Below are positions 31,826 through 40,564 of a DNA stretch of 64,000 nt, piece by piece (positions within the stretch are counted from its first letter, which is position 1; every line of letters begins with the position of its first letter). This DNA comes from Bacteroidales bacterium (GTDB lineage Bacteria; Bacteroidota; Bacteroidia; Bacteroidales; UBA932), in contig JAFWPA010000036.1 in NCBI GenBank assembly GCA_017509685.1, forward strand, positions 1 to 64,000. Direction: 5' to 3'. The notes under the pieces were generated by a model, which was not told the origin of the DNA, did no database searches, and saw only the letters and a program-made list of their open reading frames with translations. The position numbers and the translations under genes are program-made.

Positions 31826-33193
31826 TTAACGTTTACCGCCAAACTGGTCCACGATAATCTTGTCGGCCAGGGCAATCTTTTCTTTCAGCACTTCCTTGGA
31901 AGTGGCTTCGCAGATGAAACGGAGGTAGGGCTCCGTGTTGGAAGGACGGATGTTGAACCACCAGCCGGGGAATTCCAGACGGTAGCCGTCGAAGTCCATC
32001 ACCTTGGTGGGCTTTTCCTGGCTCTCGAAGAAAGCCTTCACGGCATCCATGGCGCCCTTCTTGTCCTCTACCTTGTAATTGATTTCGCCGGAATTCTCAT
32101 AGCCGGTAAGACGGTCCATTTCGTCGGAGAGCTTGATGCCCTTCTTCTTGAGGGCGCTCACGATGCGCAGCACGATGATGCTGGAGAGCATGCCGCTGTC
32201 GCTGTAGAAGAAGTCCTTGAAATAGTAGTGACCGGCCAGTTCACCGCCCCACAGACCGTCGATTTCGCGGAGCTTGGGGGCTGCAAAAGCGCGGCCCACG
32301 CGCCAGGTGTGCACCTCGGCGCCGTAGTTCTTGTTGAGTTCCTCGGCTACGGCCAGGCTGGAGCGGATTTCCTGCAGCACGCGGGGGTTCTTTTCGCCGC
32401 GCTCGTCGCAGAAGTAGCGGGCCATCAGGGCCACCACCAGGTCCGGTGCCACGAAGCGGGCTTTGTCGTCCACGAACATCACGCGGTCGGCGTCTCCGTC
32501 GTAGATGACGCCGATATCGGCCTTGATCTCCGAGACCAGCTTCTTGAGGGGCTCTACGTTCTTGGCCACCAGCGGGTTGGGCTCGTGGTTGGGGAAGCGG
32601 CCGTCCATATCGTCGAAGAGGAACGTGGCGTTTTCTCCTTTGTACACCTCTTTGGCAAAGAGGGTGGCCATGCCGTTGGACAGGTCGAAGGCAATCTTGA
32701 GGTTGGAGTAGTCGCCTTTGTACTTCATGAGGAACTTGAGGTAGTCGGGCTTGATGTCAATCTCCGTTACCTTGCCGGGCTTGGCGGCCTTGGGGGTGGG
32801 ACGGCCTTCGTCGATCCACTGCTTGATCTGGCCCAAACCGGTGTCCAGGCCCACGGGGAGAGCGTTCTCGCGGCTCACCTTCATGCCGTTGTACTCCGGC
32901 GGGTTGTGGGAAGCGGTAATCTGCACGGAAGCTTTGTAGCCATAATTGGCGGTGCCGAAATACACCAGCGGAGTGCTGCTGTAGCCAATGTCGTCTACAT
33001 CGGCGCCGGCATCGGTGATACCTTTAATGAGATAGTCGTGAATCTCCTGACCGGAGACGCGGCAGTCGCGGCCCACCAGTACCTTGTCGGCTTTGAGGAG
33101 TTCAGGAAGGAAATAACCCACCTTGTAGGCAATGTCTTTGTCGAAGTCTACGTTGTAGATGCCTCGGATGTCATATGCATGAAATGCTCCCAT
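31826..33193 (-). CDS. manB: Phosphomannomutase / phosphoglucomutase
   Basis: 455 residues of the alpha-D-phosphohexomutase family. The phosphoserine loop is TASHNPPEYNG (~98-108), the Mg2+ loop DGDADRVMF (~238-246), the sugar loop GGELAGHYYF (~320), and the phosphate-binding RPSNTEPYLR (~420). It interconverts hexose 6- and 1-phosphates for polysaccharide and nucleotide-sugar synthesis. It lies 3 bp upstream of the M23/LysM gene. Mannose versus glucose preference cannot be decided by eye. Confidence 0.92.
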   Translation of the reverse strand: MGAFHAYDIRGIYNVDFDKDIAYKVGYFLPELLKADKVLVGRDCRVSGQEIHDYLIKGITDAGADVDDIGYSSTPLVYFGTANYGYKASVQITASHNPPEYNGMKVSRENALPVGLDTGLGQIKQWIDEGRPTPKAAKPGKVTEIDIKPDYLKFLMKYKGDYSNLKIAFDLSNGMATLFAKEVYKGENATFLFDDMDGRFPNHEPNPLVAKNVEPLKKLVSEIKADIGVIYDGDADRVMFVDDKARFVAPDLVVALMARYFCDERGEKNPRVLQEIRSSLAVAEELNKNYGAEVHTWRVGRAFAAPKLREIDGLWGGELAGHYYFKDFFYSDSGMLSSIIVLRIVSALKKKGIKLSDEMDRLTGYENSGEINYKVEDKKGAMDAVKAFFESQEKPTKVMDFDGYRLEFPGWWFNIRPSNTEPYLRFICEATSKEVLKEKIALADKIIVDQFGGKR

Positions 33194-33235
33194 AATGATA
33201 TGTGATTAGTTTTTAGAATTCGATATCGTACAAAT

Positions 33236-33988
33236 TTACAAAAAATTCTCTGTTTTCACTATATCCTGCAGCACCAGTGCGGCCAGGGTGTGGCCGAAAA
33301 TAGCGGTAACGGGAGCCATGGTGCCGTTCACGCAGGCCTTTTTGATGATTTCGTCATCGGCGGGCTGCTGAGCCTCTCCCCTGTTCTCCAGCAGTTCGTC
33401 GGAAAACACGCAGAGGAAGGGTTTTCCGGTCTCCCGGCCCCCCTTGCGAATCTTTTTGCGGATAGCCCGGGCCAGCGGATCCCCGTGCACGTCCCAGAAT
33501 TCGGCCACGCGGATGCGGGTGGGGTCCAGCTTGAGGGCCGCTCCCATGGAGGAGAAAAAAGTGGCTTGCGTATGGGTGGCCAACTCTATGAGCGCCGTCT
33601 TGTCCTTGAGGGAATCGATGCAGTCTATGATATAGTCATAGGTGTCCAGCTGGAATTCACCAGCCGTTTCTTCGCTGAATAGGCCCTGTACGGGCGTAAT
33701 ATCGGCCTCCGGGTTGATTTCCCGCAGACGTTCGGCCATCACTTCCACCTTGGGCCGACCCAACGTTTGGGTTGTAGCCATGAGCTGCCGGTTGATGTTG
33801 GTGGGGTTCACGGTATCGGCATCCACCATGGTAAGATGGATGATGCCCGAACGGACCAGGCTCTCGGCGCACCATGAACCCACGCCGCCCACTCCCAGCA
33901 GCAAGACGCGTTTGGAAGCGATGCTATTGAAAGCGTCTGCGCCCACCAGAAGGCGGGCGCGGGCGAAAATATCTTGCTCTGGTTGCAC
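33236..33988 (-). CDS. tcdA: tRNA threonylcarbamoyladenosine dehydratase (ThiF/E1-like)
   Basis: 250 residues from a GTG start at 33988. E1-like ATP-dependent enzyme that cyclises t6A37 in tRNA. The nucleotide loop is LLLGVGGVGSWCAESL, followed by VDADTVNPTNINRQL and DCIDSLKDK, all typical of TcdA. The GTG overlaps the TAG stop of the upstream outer-membrane protein gene by one base (CTAGTG), which suggests coupled translation; a longer ATG start at 34036 would extend into that gene and adds residues unlike the family. Confidence 0.9.
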   Translation of the reverse strand: MQPEQDIFARARLLVGADAFNSIASKRVLLLGVGGVGSWCAESLVRSGIIHLTMVDADTVNPTNINRQLMATTQTLGRPKVEVMAERLREINPEADITPVQGLFSEETAGEFQLDTYDYIIDCIDSLKDKTALIELATHTQATFFSSMGAALKLDPTRIRVAEFWDVHGDPLARAIRKKIRKGGRETGKPFLCVFSDELLENRGEAQQPADDEIIKKACVNGTMAPVTAIFGHTLAALVLQDIVKTENFL

Positions 33989-35271
33989 TAGAACGTGAAC
34001 TTGGTCATGCAGATGAAGCGGTGGTTCAGGATCCACTCCGGCGTGCCGTCGTACATACCGCGGATGTTGCGGGCGCCGCGGCCGAACTGGGCGGCGGTGA
34101 GGTCATACTCCAGGGATACGGTGAACTTGCCGATGTTCCAGGCCACGGTGGGCGTGGCGCGGAAGGCCTGCTGAATCTTGGTGTCGGCGGCCGTGTTCAT
34201 CCACAGGGCATATTCCATGGCACCGGTAGTGGCATTGGTGGTGAGCATGATGTCCTTGGTGGTACCCAGCTGCTTGAAGTAGCCGAAGGTGCACATCAGC
34301 TGCGTCTTCTTGCCGTACTGGAAGCTGATGAAGGAAGCCCAGTCCTGCATGGGAGCGTAGGTGTAGGTATGGGTGGCGGGGTCATAGCTGGCCACGCCGT
34401 AACCGGACAGCAGGTTCATGTGTTCACCGGCCTGTGCCAGGATGGTCTTGGCGCGCAACTGGAACTTGCCGCTGGTGAACTGCAGGAAGAGGAACGGTGA
34501 GAAGGTGCTCAGGAGGCCGTTGGCCTTCACGGTTTCGCCGCCGTCGACCACCGTGCGGTAGGGTTTCATATTCACCATATCCAAGCCCAGTTTGGCCAGG
34601 AAACCGTCGGTCTTGAAGGCTGCGCCCACATAGAACTCCGGCAGACCGTACTTGTAATACTCTGCGCTCTTGCCGTTGGGGCCGGTGGGCAGGAAGTGGT
34701 TCAGATACAGCACACTGGCGGTAAAGGTGAATTTACCCGCGGTAACGTCCAGGGTGACCTGGGGGCTGCGGTTGAAGGGATTGAACGGAGCGCCGGATTC
34801 CAGGTTGGTGATGTGCGGCAGATCTACGCCCATCGGGTGCCAGGCCTGGCCCAGGGTAAGGGCCAGCGGGTTGTCGTCCCAGGTGAGTTTCACGAACGCC
34901 TGACGCAGACGCAGCTGCGGGATGATGGCGGCCGATGTGGTGCCACTGAGGCTGTAGAAGTCGGCCTCCACCTTACCGGACAGGTTCATGGTGCCGAACT
35001 TGTAACCGCTCACATCCAGGCCCAGACGGGTGGTGAGGGACAGGTAACGCCAGTTGAAACCGGCATTGAGGTCCACGTCACCCTGCATATTCTTGTCCTT
35101 GGGCATATACAGGAACAAGTCGTTGGTACCGGCGTTCACCTCACGGGTGTCCGTGATGACGTAGTTGCGGATAAAGCCGTAAAGCTTGAAGTGGGCAGGC
35201 TTCTCTTCCTGCGCAAAGGCGGCACTGCCGGTGAGCAGCGCTGCCAAAACAATAATGATACCTTTTTTCAT
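33988..35271 (-). CDS. Outer-membrane beta-barrel protein (porin-like)
   Basis: 427 residues with a signal peptide (KKGIIIVLAALLTGSAAFAQ). The mature protein is a chain of alternating amphipathic strands with aromatic girdles and ends in a terminal Phe (MTKFTF), the usual barrel insertion signal. A conserved LTLGQAWHPMGVDLPHIT segment occurs near residue 140. No substrate can be named. It is 1 bp downstream of a DASS-type transporter, which suggests an outer/inner membrane pair for the same organic acid; this is inference from position. Confidence 0.82.
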   Translation of the reverse strand: MKKGIIIVLAALLTGSAAFAQEEKPAHFKLYGFIRNYVITDTREVNAGTNDLFLYMPKDKNMQGDVDLNAGFNWRYLSLTTRLGLDVSGYKFGTMNLSGKVEADFYSLSGTTSAAIIPQLRLRQAFVKLTWDDNPLALTLGQAWHPMGVDLPHITNLESGAPFNPFNRSPQVTLDVTAGKFTFTASVLYLNHFLPTGPNGKSAEYYKYGLPEFYVGAAFKTDGFLAKLGLDMVNMKPYRTVVDGGETVKANGLLSTFSPFLFLQFTSGKFQLRAKTILAQAGEHMNLLSGYGVASYDPATHTYTYAPMQDWASFISFQYGKKTQLMCTFGYFKQLGTTKDIMLTTNATTGAMEYALWMNTAADTKIQQAFRATPTVAWNIGKFTVSLEYDLTAAQFGRGARNIRGMYDGTPEWILNHRFICMTKFTF

Positions 35272-35272
35272 A

Positions 35273-36718
35273 CTAAGCAAACGGGAAGAGTTTGGTGAGC
35301 CAGAAATAACCCAGCACAAAGCCGATGATACCCATCACCAGACCCACCTTGGTCATATCCTTGGTCTCTACCATACCGGTAGAGGAAGCGATGGCGTTCG
35401 GGGGCGTGGAAATAGGGAACAGCATGGCGATGGAGGCGCACACGGCGATGAAGATAATCATGGCGCTGGTGCCGCCCATGGCCAGGAACTGCGCGTTGTT
35501 GGCGGCGGCGGGATCGGCCATACCGTTGGCAACCACAATCAGAATAGGAATCAGCAGGGCTGCAGTGGCAGAGTTGCTGATGAAGTTGGACAGGAAGTAG
35601 CACACCAGACCGGCGATAATCAGCACAACCACAACGCTCATGCTGCCGAACGGGATGGCCTGGATGAGCACCTTGGCAAGGCCGGTGTCCTGCAGGCAGT
35701 AACCCAGGCAGAAGCCGCCGGCTACCAGCCACAGCACTGTCCAGTTGATTTCCTTGATTTCCTCTTTACCGAAGAGGCCCGTAGCAGTGAATACGCCCAG
35801 CGGAATCAGAGCCACGATGTTGGAGTTGATATGCGTGAGCTGCTCGGTGGCCCACAGGAGGATGGTACCGATGAAGGTAATCCACACCAGGGTGAGTTTC
35901 CAGTCTTTCTGGACCTTGTTCTCGGGGATTTCCAGGACCAGTTTCTTGGTCTTGAAGGGGAACATGAAGCGCAGTACGATCCAGGCGATCACAATCATGA
36001 TGATCACGTAGGGAATCATGTGCACGCACCATTCGCCGAAACTCACGTCGATACCAGCTTGCTCCAGGGCGCCCTTTGCAGTGGCGTTAGGCGGCGTGCC
36101 GATAGGCGTGCCGATACCGCCGAGGTTCGCGGCCACCGGGATGGACAGCGCCAGGCCTATCTTGCCCTTGTCATCGGCCGGAAGCTTGGAGAGCACAGGG
36201 GTGAGGAGGGCCAGCATCATGGCGGCCGTGGCGGTGTTGGACATGAACATGGAGAAGACGGAAATCATGATGAGGAAGCCCAGGAGCACAATCTCCGGCT
36301 TGGAGCCGAAGAGTTTCAGCAGGGCACGGGCCATGGTAACGTCCAGACCGTATTTCTCGGCCATGATAGCCAGCACGAAACCGCCCAGGAAGAGCATCAC
36401 CACGGGGTCGGCCATGGAACTCATGATGCGGCCGTAGGGCACCAGGGTGCCATACTGGGGATCGCAGAAGATGCCGATACCCTTGTTGGAAACGGTGAGC
36501 AGGGCCACCACAATCACCACCAGCGAAGTGCTCCAGTTGGGGATGATTTCGAAAATCCACATGAGGGCGGCAAAGACAAACAGGGCAATCACGCGCTGCT
36601 GGACCACGGTGAGAGCGTCAATGCCGAAGAAACTTACCGGCACGGCCCACAGGAAGATGGTGATGGCCAGTACCAGCGGCAGGAATACCCAATACTTAAG
36701 GTTAAATTTTTGAGCCAT
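35273..36718 (-). CDS. DASS/SLC13-family anion symporter
   Basis: 481 residues; inner membrane with about 11-12 segments. The two SNT signatures are MSNTATAAMM (near residue 160) and ISNSATAALL (near 390), each followed later by a TP-containing loop (GIGTPIGTPPNATA and FPISTPPNAIA), as in Na+-coupled dicarboxylate and sulfate carriers of the VcINDY type. Dicarboxylate, citrate or sulfate are possible. It lies between the M49-like lipoprotein gene and the porin-like gene in a tight minus-strand run. Confidence 0.9.
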   Translation of the reverse strand: MAQKFNLKYWVFLPLVLAITIFLWAVPVSFFGIDALTVVQQRVIALFVFAALMWIFEIIPNWSTSLVVIVVALLTVSNKGIGIFCDPQYGTLVPYGRIMSSMADPVVMLFLGGFVLAIMAEKYGLDVTMARALLKLFGSKPEIVLLGFLIMISVFSMFMSNTATAAMMLALLTPVLSKLPADDKGKIGLALSIPVAANLGGIGTPIGTPPNATAKGALEQAGIDVSFGEWCVHMIPYVIIMIVIAWIVLRFMFPFKTKKLVLEIPENKVQKDWKLTLVWITFIGTILLWATEQLTHINSNIVALIPLGVFTATGLFGKEEIKEINWTVLWLVAGGFCLGYCLQDTGLAKVLIQAIPFGSMSVVVVLIIAGLVCYFLSNFISNSATAALLIPILIVVANGMADPAAANNAQFLAMGGTSAMIIFIAVCASIAMLFPISTPPNAIASSTGMVETKDMTKVGLVMGIIGFVLGYFWLTKLFPFA

Positions 36719-36731
36719 TATCGTTTAGTTT

Positions 36732-38336
36732 TTAGTATTCATAGGATATACGGATGTCCACGGGAATCTTTTCCAGTTCCAGCTTCACAATGTCGGCCTT
36801 GATGGTGGACGGAACCACGGCATACTTGCTCACGAATTCGTCGGCGGCTTCCCGGTCGCCGGTAGCCTGCATATAGAGAAGCAGTTCTCCCAGCGAGGAG
36901 AGGACGCTTTCGGCCTTGGAATAGTCGATGCTGTAGTGGCCGGTAGACTTACGCTCCAGAATGCCCTGTTCTGCCAGGAAATTGTAGATGATGAGGTTGG
37001 CACGGCCGGTGGCGTCGGCATTGCCGAAGCGGCAGGCGCGGATGATGTTCACCAGATAGGTGGTTATCACGTCCTTGGTGTCAATGAGGGCATCGATGCG
37101 GTGGGCCGATACTTCCCGCGCACACAGGTAGGCGCCCAGCACGTTGGACTTGACCTTCTCGATGGTGAGGGCCTCATTGCCCAGGGCTTCGACCACGCTC
37201 CCCTTCCCGTTCACGGTTTCCTTCACGCCCAGGGACTGGGCAATCTCGCGGAAGACGACGCCCCAGTAGAAGGCGGAAGCGTCCAGGTGGGCGCATTCAT
37301 CGGCCTCCAGCAGGAGCATGCCGGCCGGGAAAACGGTGCGGTTGAACTTCTCGCGGATGATGTTGTCGAACAGGATGGTGCGGGAACCGAAATCTTCCTG
37401 CACACGGACGTCATAGGGCAGGTTCACGGCGATGTTCTTGTAGCCGGCGTTGGGATAGCCGCCATAATAGATAACGTCGCAGGAGTGAATGTTGGATTTA
37501 GCTCCGGGAACGAAGTGGTGATAGGCAGGGTCTCCGGGCAGGGAGGCCTGGAGTTCCGGCAGACGGTCGCACAGATCCTGCAGGGAGCGGGTGCGGTCCT
37601 CGTTCTTCAAGAGGACATATGCGCCGTAGGAAGCCTTGATGCCGTAACGGTCGTCGTCAATGGTTTCGGTGGGGCCTATTACAATGTCCATCTTGCTGTC
37701 GGTCATTTCCAGCCAGGCACGCTGGGCACTGTAGTAGCGGTCTGTCCTGACGGCATGGGCCATCTGCAGCAGGTACTCGCGGACGCTGGCCTTGATGGTG
37801 ATATCGGCCGCAGCAGTGAGGAGATTGGCAATCTTCTGCACGTGTTCGGAATAGGCCTCGTGATACCACACAGCCTCAAGGGAACCGTCGGCCTTGCGAC
37901 GGATAATCGTATAGGGGCTGTTCTTGGCGGGATTCTTGAAAGCTTCGAACTCTTCGTCGGTCATATCGTCCGGATAGAAACGCGCGCCGGCGGGTTTGGG
38001 GCCGAAGCCCTCGATGAAGGGCTGATTGTCAATCCGGTTCCAGGGACCGTAGTTAACCTCGGCGAAGGTGCGCTCGGCGGGATCGGGCAGAGCGCTGAAG
38101 AATTCCTTGGGGCCGAAGTTCTGTTCCCAGTAAATGGCGTCGGCTTCGTCGGCCGCGAAACGGTACAGATTCAGAACCTCCTTTCCGTTATCGGTGATTC
38201 CCGAAAGGTCCGGAGCGGGAATCACTACCTCGGCATAGTTCTCCAGCAGGCGCTCGGCCTTGCTGCGGCCTTTACCGCAAGAGGCGATAACCAGCGCAAC
38301 CACCACCAGAGACAGTGCAATCGTCAGTTTTTTCAT
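36732..38336 (-). CDS. M49 (dipeptidyl-peptidase III)-like lipoprotein, zinc site lost
   Basis: 534 residues. The lipoprotein signal ends at VIASCGKG (Cys about residue 20). The body resembles the Bacteroidota DPP III-like M49 family, including VNGKGSVVEALGNE and SNVLGAYL. In that family the first zinc motif is like FHEVAHGLG; here the same place is FREIAQSLG (residues ~362-370), so both zinc His are replaced (Arg363, Gln367) while the Glu is kept. The second motif, usually EEAKAD, is IEKVKSN (~392-398), keeping one Glu and losing the Asp. A catalytic zinc is therefore unlikely. It probably acts as a binding protein or an inactive paralogue. It is 13 bp upstream of the DASS gene. Confidence 0.75.
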   Translation of the reverse strand: MKKLTIALSLVVVALVIASCGKGRSKAERLLENYAEVVIPAPDLSGITDNGKEVLNLYRFAADEADAIYWEQNFGPKEFFSALPDPAERTFAEVNYGPWNRIDNQPFIEGFGPKPAGARFYPDDMTDEEFEAFKNPAKNSPYTIIRRKADGSLEAVWYHEAYSEHVQKIANLLTAAADITIKASVREYLLQMAHAVRTDRYYSAQRAWLEMTDSKMDIVIGPTETIDDDRYGIKASYGAYVLLKNEDRTRSLQDLCDRLPELQASLPGDPAYHHFVPGAKSNIHSCDVIYYGGYPNAGYKNIAVNLPYDVRVQEDFGSRTILFDNIIREKFNRTVFPAGMLLLEADECAHLDASAFYWGVVFREIAQSLGVKETVNGKGSVVEALGNEALTIEKVKSNVLGAYLCAREVSAHRIDALIDTKDVITTYLVNIIRACRFGNADATGRANLIIYNFLAEQGILERKSTGHYSIDYSKAESVLSSLGELLLYMQATGDREAADEFVSKYAVVPSTIKADIVKLELEKIPVDIRISYEY

Positions 38337-38366
38337 TGTAGGTTGGTTTGTTTCACAATTAGTCTA

Positions 38367-38374
38367 CAAAGTTA
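38367..38374 (-). promoter_or_regulatory. -7 element of the M49-like gene
   Basis: Minus-strand TAACTTTG, 30 nt before the ATG at 38336; it would drive the M49-like, DASS and porin-like genes. Confidence 0.55.
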
Positions 38375-38392
38375 GCAATTTATTCAAAGAAT

Positions 38393-38425
38393 AAAAAAAA
38401 GGTTTCGCAGTGGGCGAAACCTTTT
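38393..38425 (-). terminator. Terminator after gdhA
   Basis: On minus, a 10-bp AAGGTTTCGC/GCGAAACCTT stem (38399-38408 with 38414-38423) is followed by a run of eight T. Confidence 0.85.
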
Positions 38426-38446
38426 CAAAACGCAAATAACGGAGAA

Positions 38447-39790
38447 CTAAATGGTTCCCTGCTCCAGCATGGCGGTGGCAACCTTCATGAAGCCGGCGAT
38501 GTTGGCGCCCTTCACGTAGTCCACGCTGCCGTCGGGCTGGGTGCCGTACTTCACGCACTGCTCGTGGATGGACTTCATGATGAAGTGGAGTTTGTCGTCC
38601 ACTTCCTGGCCGCTCCAGGAGATGTGTTCGGCGTTCTGGGTCATTTCCAGGCCGGAAGTGGCCACACCGCCTGCGTTCACGGCCTTGCCGGGGGCAAAGA
38701 GGATGCCGTTGTGCTGGAAGAAATGGATGGCGCCGGGCTGGCAGCCCATGTTGGAAACCTCGCAGCAGCAGATGCAGCCGTTGGCCTTCAGTTCCTTGGC
38801 GTCGTCCTCGGAGAGTTCGTTCTGGAAGGCGCAAGGGAGGGCGATGTCCACGGGAATGCTCCAGCTCTTCTTGCCGGGCGTGAACACGGCCTTGCCGGGG
38901 AACTTGGTGGCCATGTCTTCCACCTTGTCACGGTTGGAAGCACGCATCACCAGCATATAGTCAATCATTTCCTTGGTAATGCCGTCGGGAATGTGGCATA
39001 CGCCGTCGGGGCCGGAGATGGCCACTACCTTGGCGCCCAGTTCGGTAGCCTTGATGCAGGCACCCCAGGCCACGTTACCGAAACCGGAAACGGCAATCTT
39101 CTTACCCTTGATGTCAATGCCGGCTTTCTCCAGCAGATGATGGGTGAAATAGAGGGCGCCGAAGCCGGTGGCCTCGGGACGGAGGATGGAACCGCCCCAG
39201 GTGCCGCCCTTGCCGGTGAGAACACCGGTGTTGTACTGGCGGGCCAGTTTCTTGTACATACCGTAGAGGTAACCGATTTCACGGCCGCCTACGCCCACGT
39301 CGCCGGCAGGAATATCCTGGTCCGGGCCGATGCAGTTCCACAGCTCCAGCATGAAAGCCTGGCAGAAACGCATGATTTCGTCGTTGGACTTGCCCTTGGG
39401 GTCAAAGTCGCTGCCGCCCTTGGCACCGCCCATCGGGAGGGTGGTGAGGGCGTTCTTGAAGGTCTGTTCAAAGCCCAGGAACTTGAGCATGGAAGGGGTG
39501 ACGGCGCGATGGAAGCGCAGGCCGCCCTTATAGGGACCGATGGCACTGTTGAACTGGATACGGTAGCCGGTGTTGGTCTGGACCTCTCCGTTGTCGTCGA
39601 TCCAGGTTACACGGAAGGTGAAGATGCGGTCGGGCTCCACGATGCGCTCCACAATCTTGGCCTTCTCAAACTCGGGATGCTGGTTGTAAACATCCTCGAT
39701 GGATTCCAGAACCTCCTGAACGGCCTGCAGGTATTCTTTCTCAAGCGGGTACTTGGCCTGCAGACGTGCCATGATGTCGGTTGTTTTCAT
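38447..39790 (-). CDS. gdhA: Glutamate dehydrogenase (NADP-type)
   Basis: 447 residues; cytosolic hexameric enzyme that aminates 2-oxoglutarate. Substrate-binding and catalytic motifs are GPYKGGLRFH (~85-94), LPMGGAKGGSDFDPKGKS (~118-135) and PAGDVGVGGREIGY (~165). The dinucleotide fold begins IAVSGFGNVAWG (~235), and EVSNMGC with LFAPGKAVNAGGVATSG is the form seen in Bacteroides-type enzymes. It is monocistronic, with its own promoter and terminator. Confidence 0.95.
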   Translation of the reverse strand: MKTTDIMARLQAKYPLEKEYLQAVQEVLESIEDVYNQHPEFEKAKIVERIVEPDRIFTFRVTWIDDNGEVQTNTGYRIQFNSAIGPYKGGLRFHRAVTPSMLKFLGFEQTFKNALTTLPMGGAKGGSDFDPKGKSNDEIMRFCQAFMLELWNCIGPDQDIPAGDVGVGGREIGYLYGMYKKLARQYNTGVLTGKGGTWGGSILRPEATGFGALYFTHHLLEKAGIDIKGKKIAVSGFGNVAWGACIKATELGAKVVAISGPDGVCHIPDGITKEMIDYMLVMRASNRDKVEDMATKFPGKAVFTPGKKSWSIPVDIALPCAFQNELSEDDAKELKANGCICCCEVSNMGCQPGAIHFFQHNGILFAPGKAVNAGGVATSGLEMTQNAEHISWSGQEVDDKLHFIMKSIHEQCVKYGTQPDGSVDYVKGANIAGFMKVATAMLEQGTI

Positions 39791-39853
39791 GATAAAAATG
39801 AAATTTTAGTGTTGTTGGTTATAATGTTAAAGAATAAATCCGTATTAATCGTA

Positions 39854-39861
39854 CAAATTTA
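39854..39861 (-). promoter_or_regulatory. -7 element of gdhA
   Basis: Minus-strand TAAATTTG, 63 nt before the start codon, giving an AT-rich leader. Confidence 0.5.
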
Positions 39862-39881
39862 AAGAATAAAAAGGGAAATCA

Positions 39882-39914
39882 CAAAAAAATCCGGCCCTCT
39901 TTTGAGTACCGGAT
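39882..39914 (-). terminator. Terminator after ompH
   Basis: On minus ATCCGG..CTC / GAG..CCGGAT forms a stem around AAAA, followed by TTTTTTT, 27 bp past the ompH stop. Confidence 0.75.
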
Positions 39915-39940
39915 TAAAGATTTGTAAATGTCCTTGTATA

Positions 39941-40504
39941 CTACTGTGCGGCAGTGGCCTGAGCCTGGGCCTGCAGTTCGGCCTGGAGGGATTCCAGCGT
40001 GCGGCCTTCGGGGATGTTCAGGGCTTTACGGGCCTCGGCGGTGAGGTCAACCACCTTGGACTCGTCGAAGTAGATGGCCTGGGAAACGTCGAACAGGACG
40101 GTGACACCCTTAGCCTTGGCCAGGTCTGTCACGGCCTTGTTGGCTTTCTCCTGGATGGGAGCGGTGAGCTGGTTCTGCTGCTGCTGGAGTTCCTGGGAGA
40201 TGGACTGCTGGAATTCCTGGATACGGTTCTGGATTTCCATGAGTTCGCGCTCCTTGGATTCGCGGATGGCGGCGGTCCAGGAAGCCTGCTTCTGCTGATA
40301 CTGGCTCAGTTTACCCTGGTATTCTTCCACCATGGCAGAGTAAGTTTCTTCGGCCTCTTTCTGGGAAGCGGCGATGGTTTCGCGGGCAGCGTCCATCTCC
40401 GGCATCAGCATCACGAGTTCCTGGAAATTGACTTTAGCCAGCTGCTGGGCAGAGGCGGTAAGGGTAGCAAGTGCCGCAAGGGCGATAACAAATAGTTTTT
40501 TCAT
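39941..40504 (-). CDS. ompH: OmpH/Skp-family periplasmic chaperone
   Basis: 187 residues. Signal peptide (KKLFVIALAALATLTASAQ), then a short strand (LAKVNFQELVMLMPEMDAA) and a long Gln/Glu-rich coiled coil (~45-125), returning to VTVLFDVSQAIYFDESKVVDLT. This is the Skp jellyfish fold: a trimer with helical tentacles that holds unfolded outer-membrane proteins. It lies 60 bp downstream of bamA on the same strand, the usual Bacteroidota order. Confidence 0.92.
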   Translation of the reverse strand: MKKLFVIALAALATLTASAQQLAKVNFQELVMLMPEMDAARETIAASQKEAEETYSAMVEEYQGKLSQYQQKQASWTAAIRESKERELMEIQNRIQEFQQSISQELQQQQNQLTAPIQEKANKAVTDLAKAKGVTVLFDVSQAIYFDESKVVDLTAEARKALNIPEGRTLESLQAELQAQAQATAAQ

Positions 40505-40564
40505 ATTCTTTTATTGTTTGTTTTCTGAATAAATCCCCATGTTCTCCACAAGTTTCATACCATA

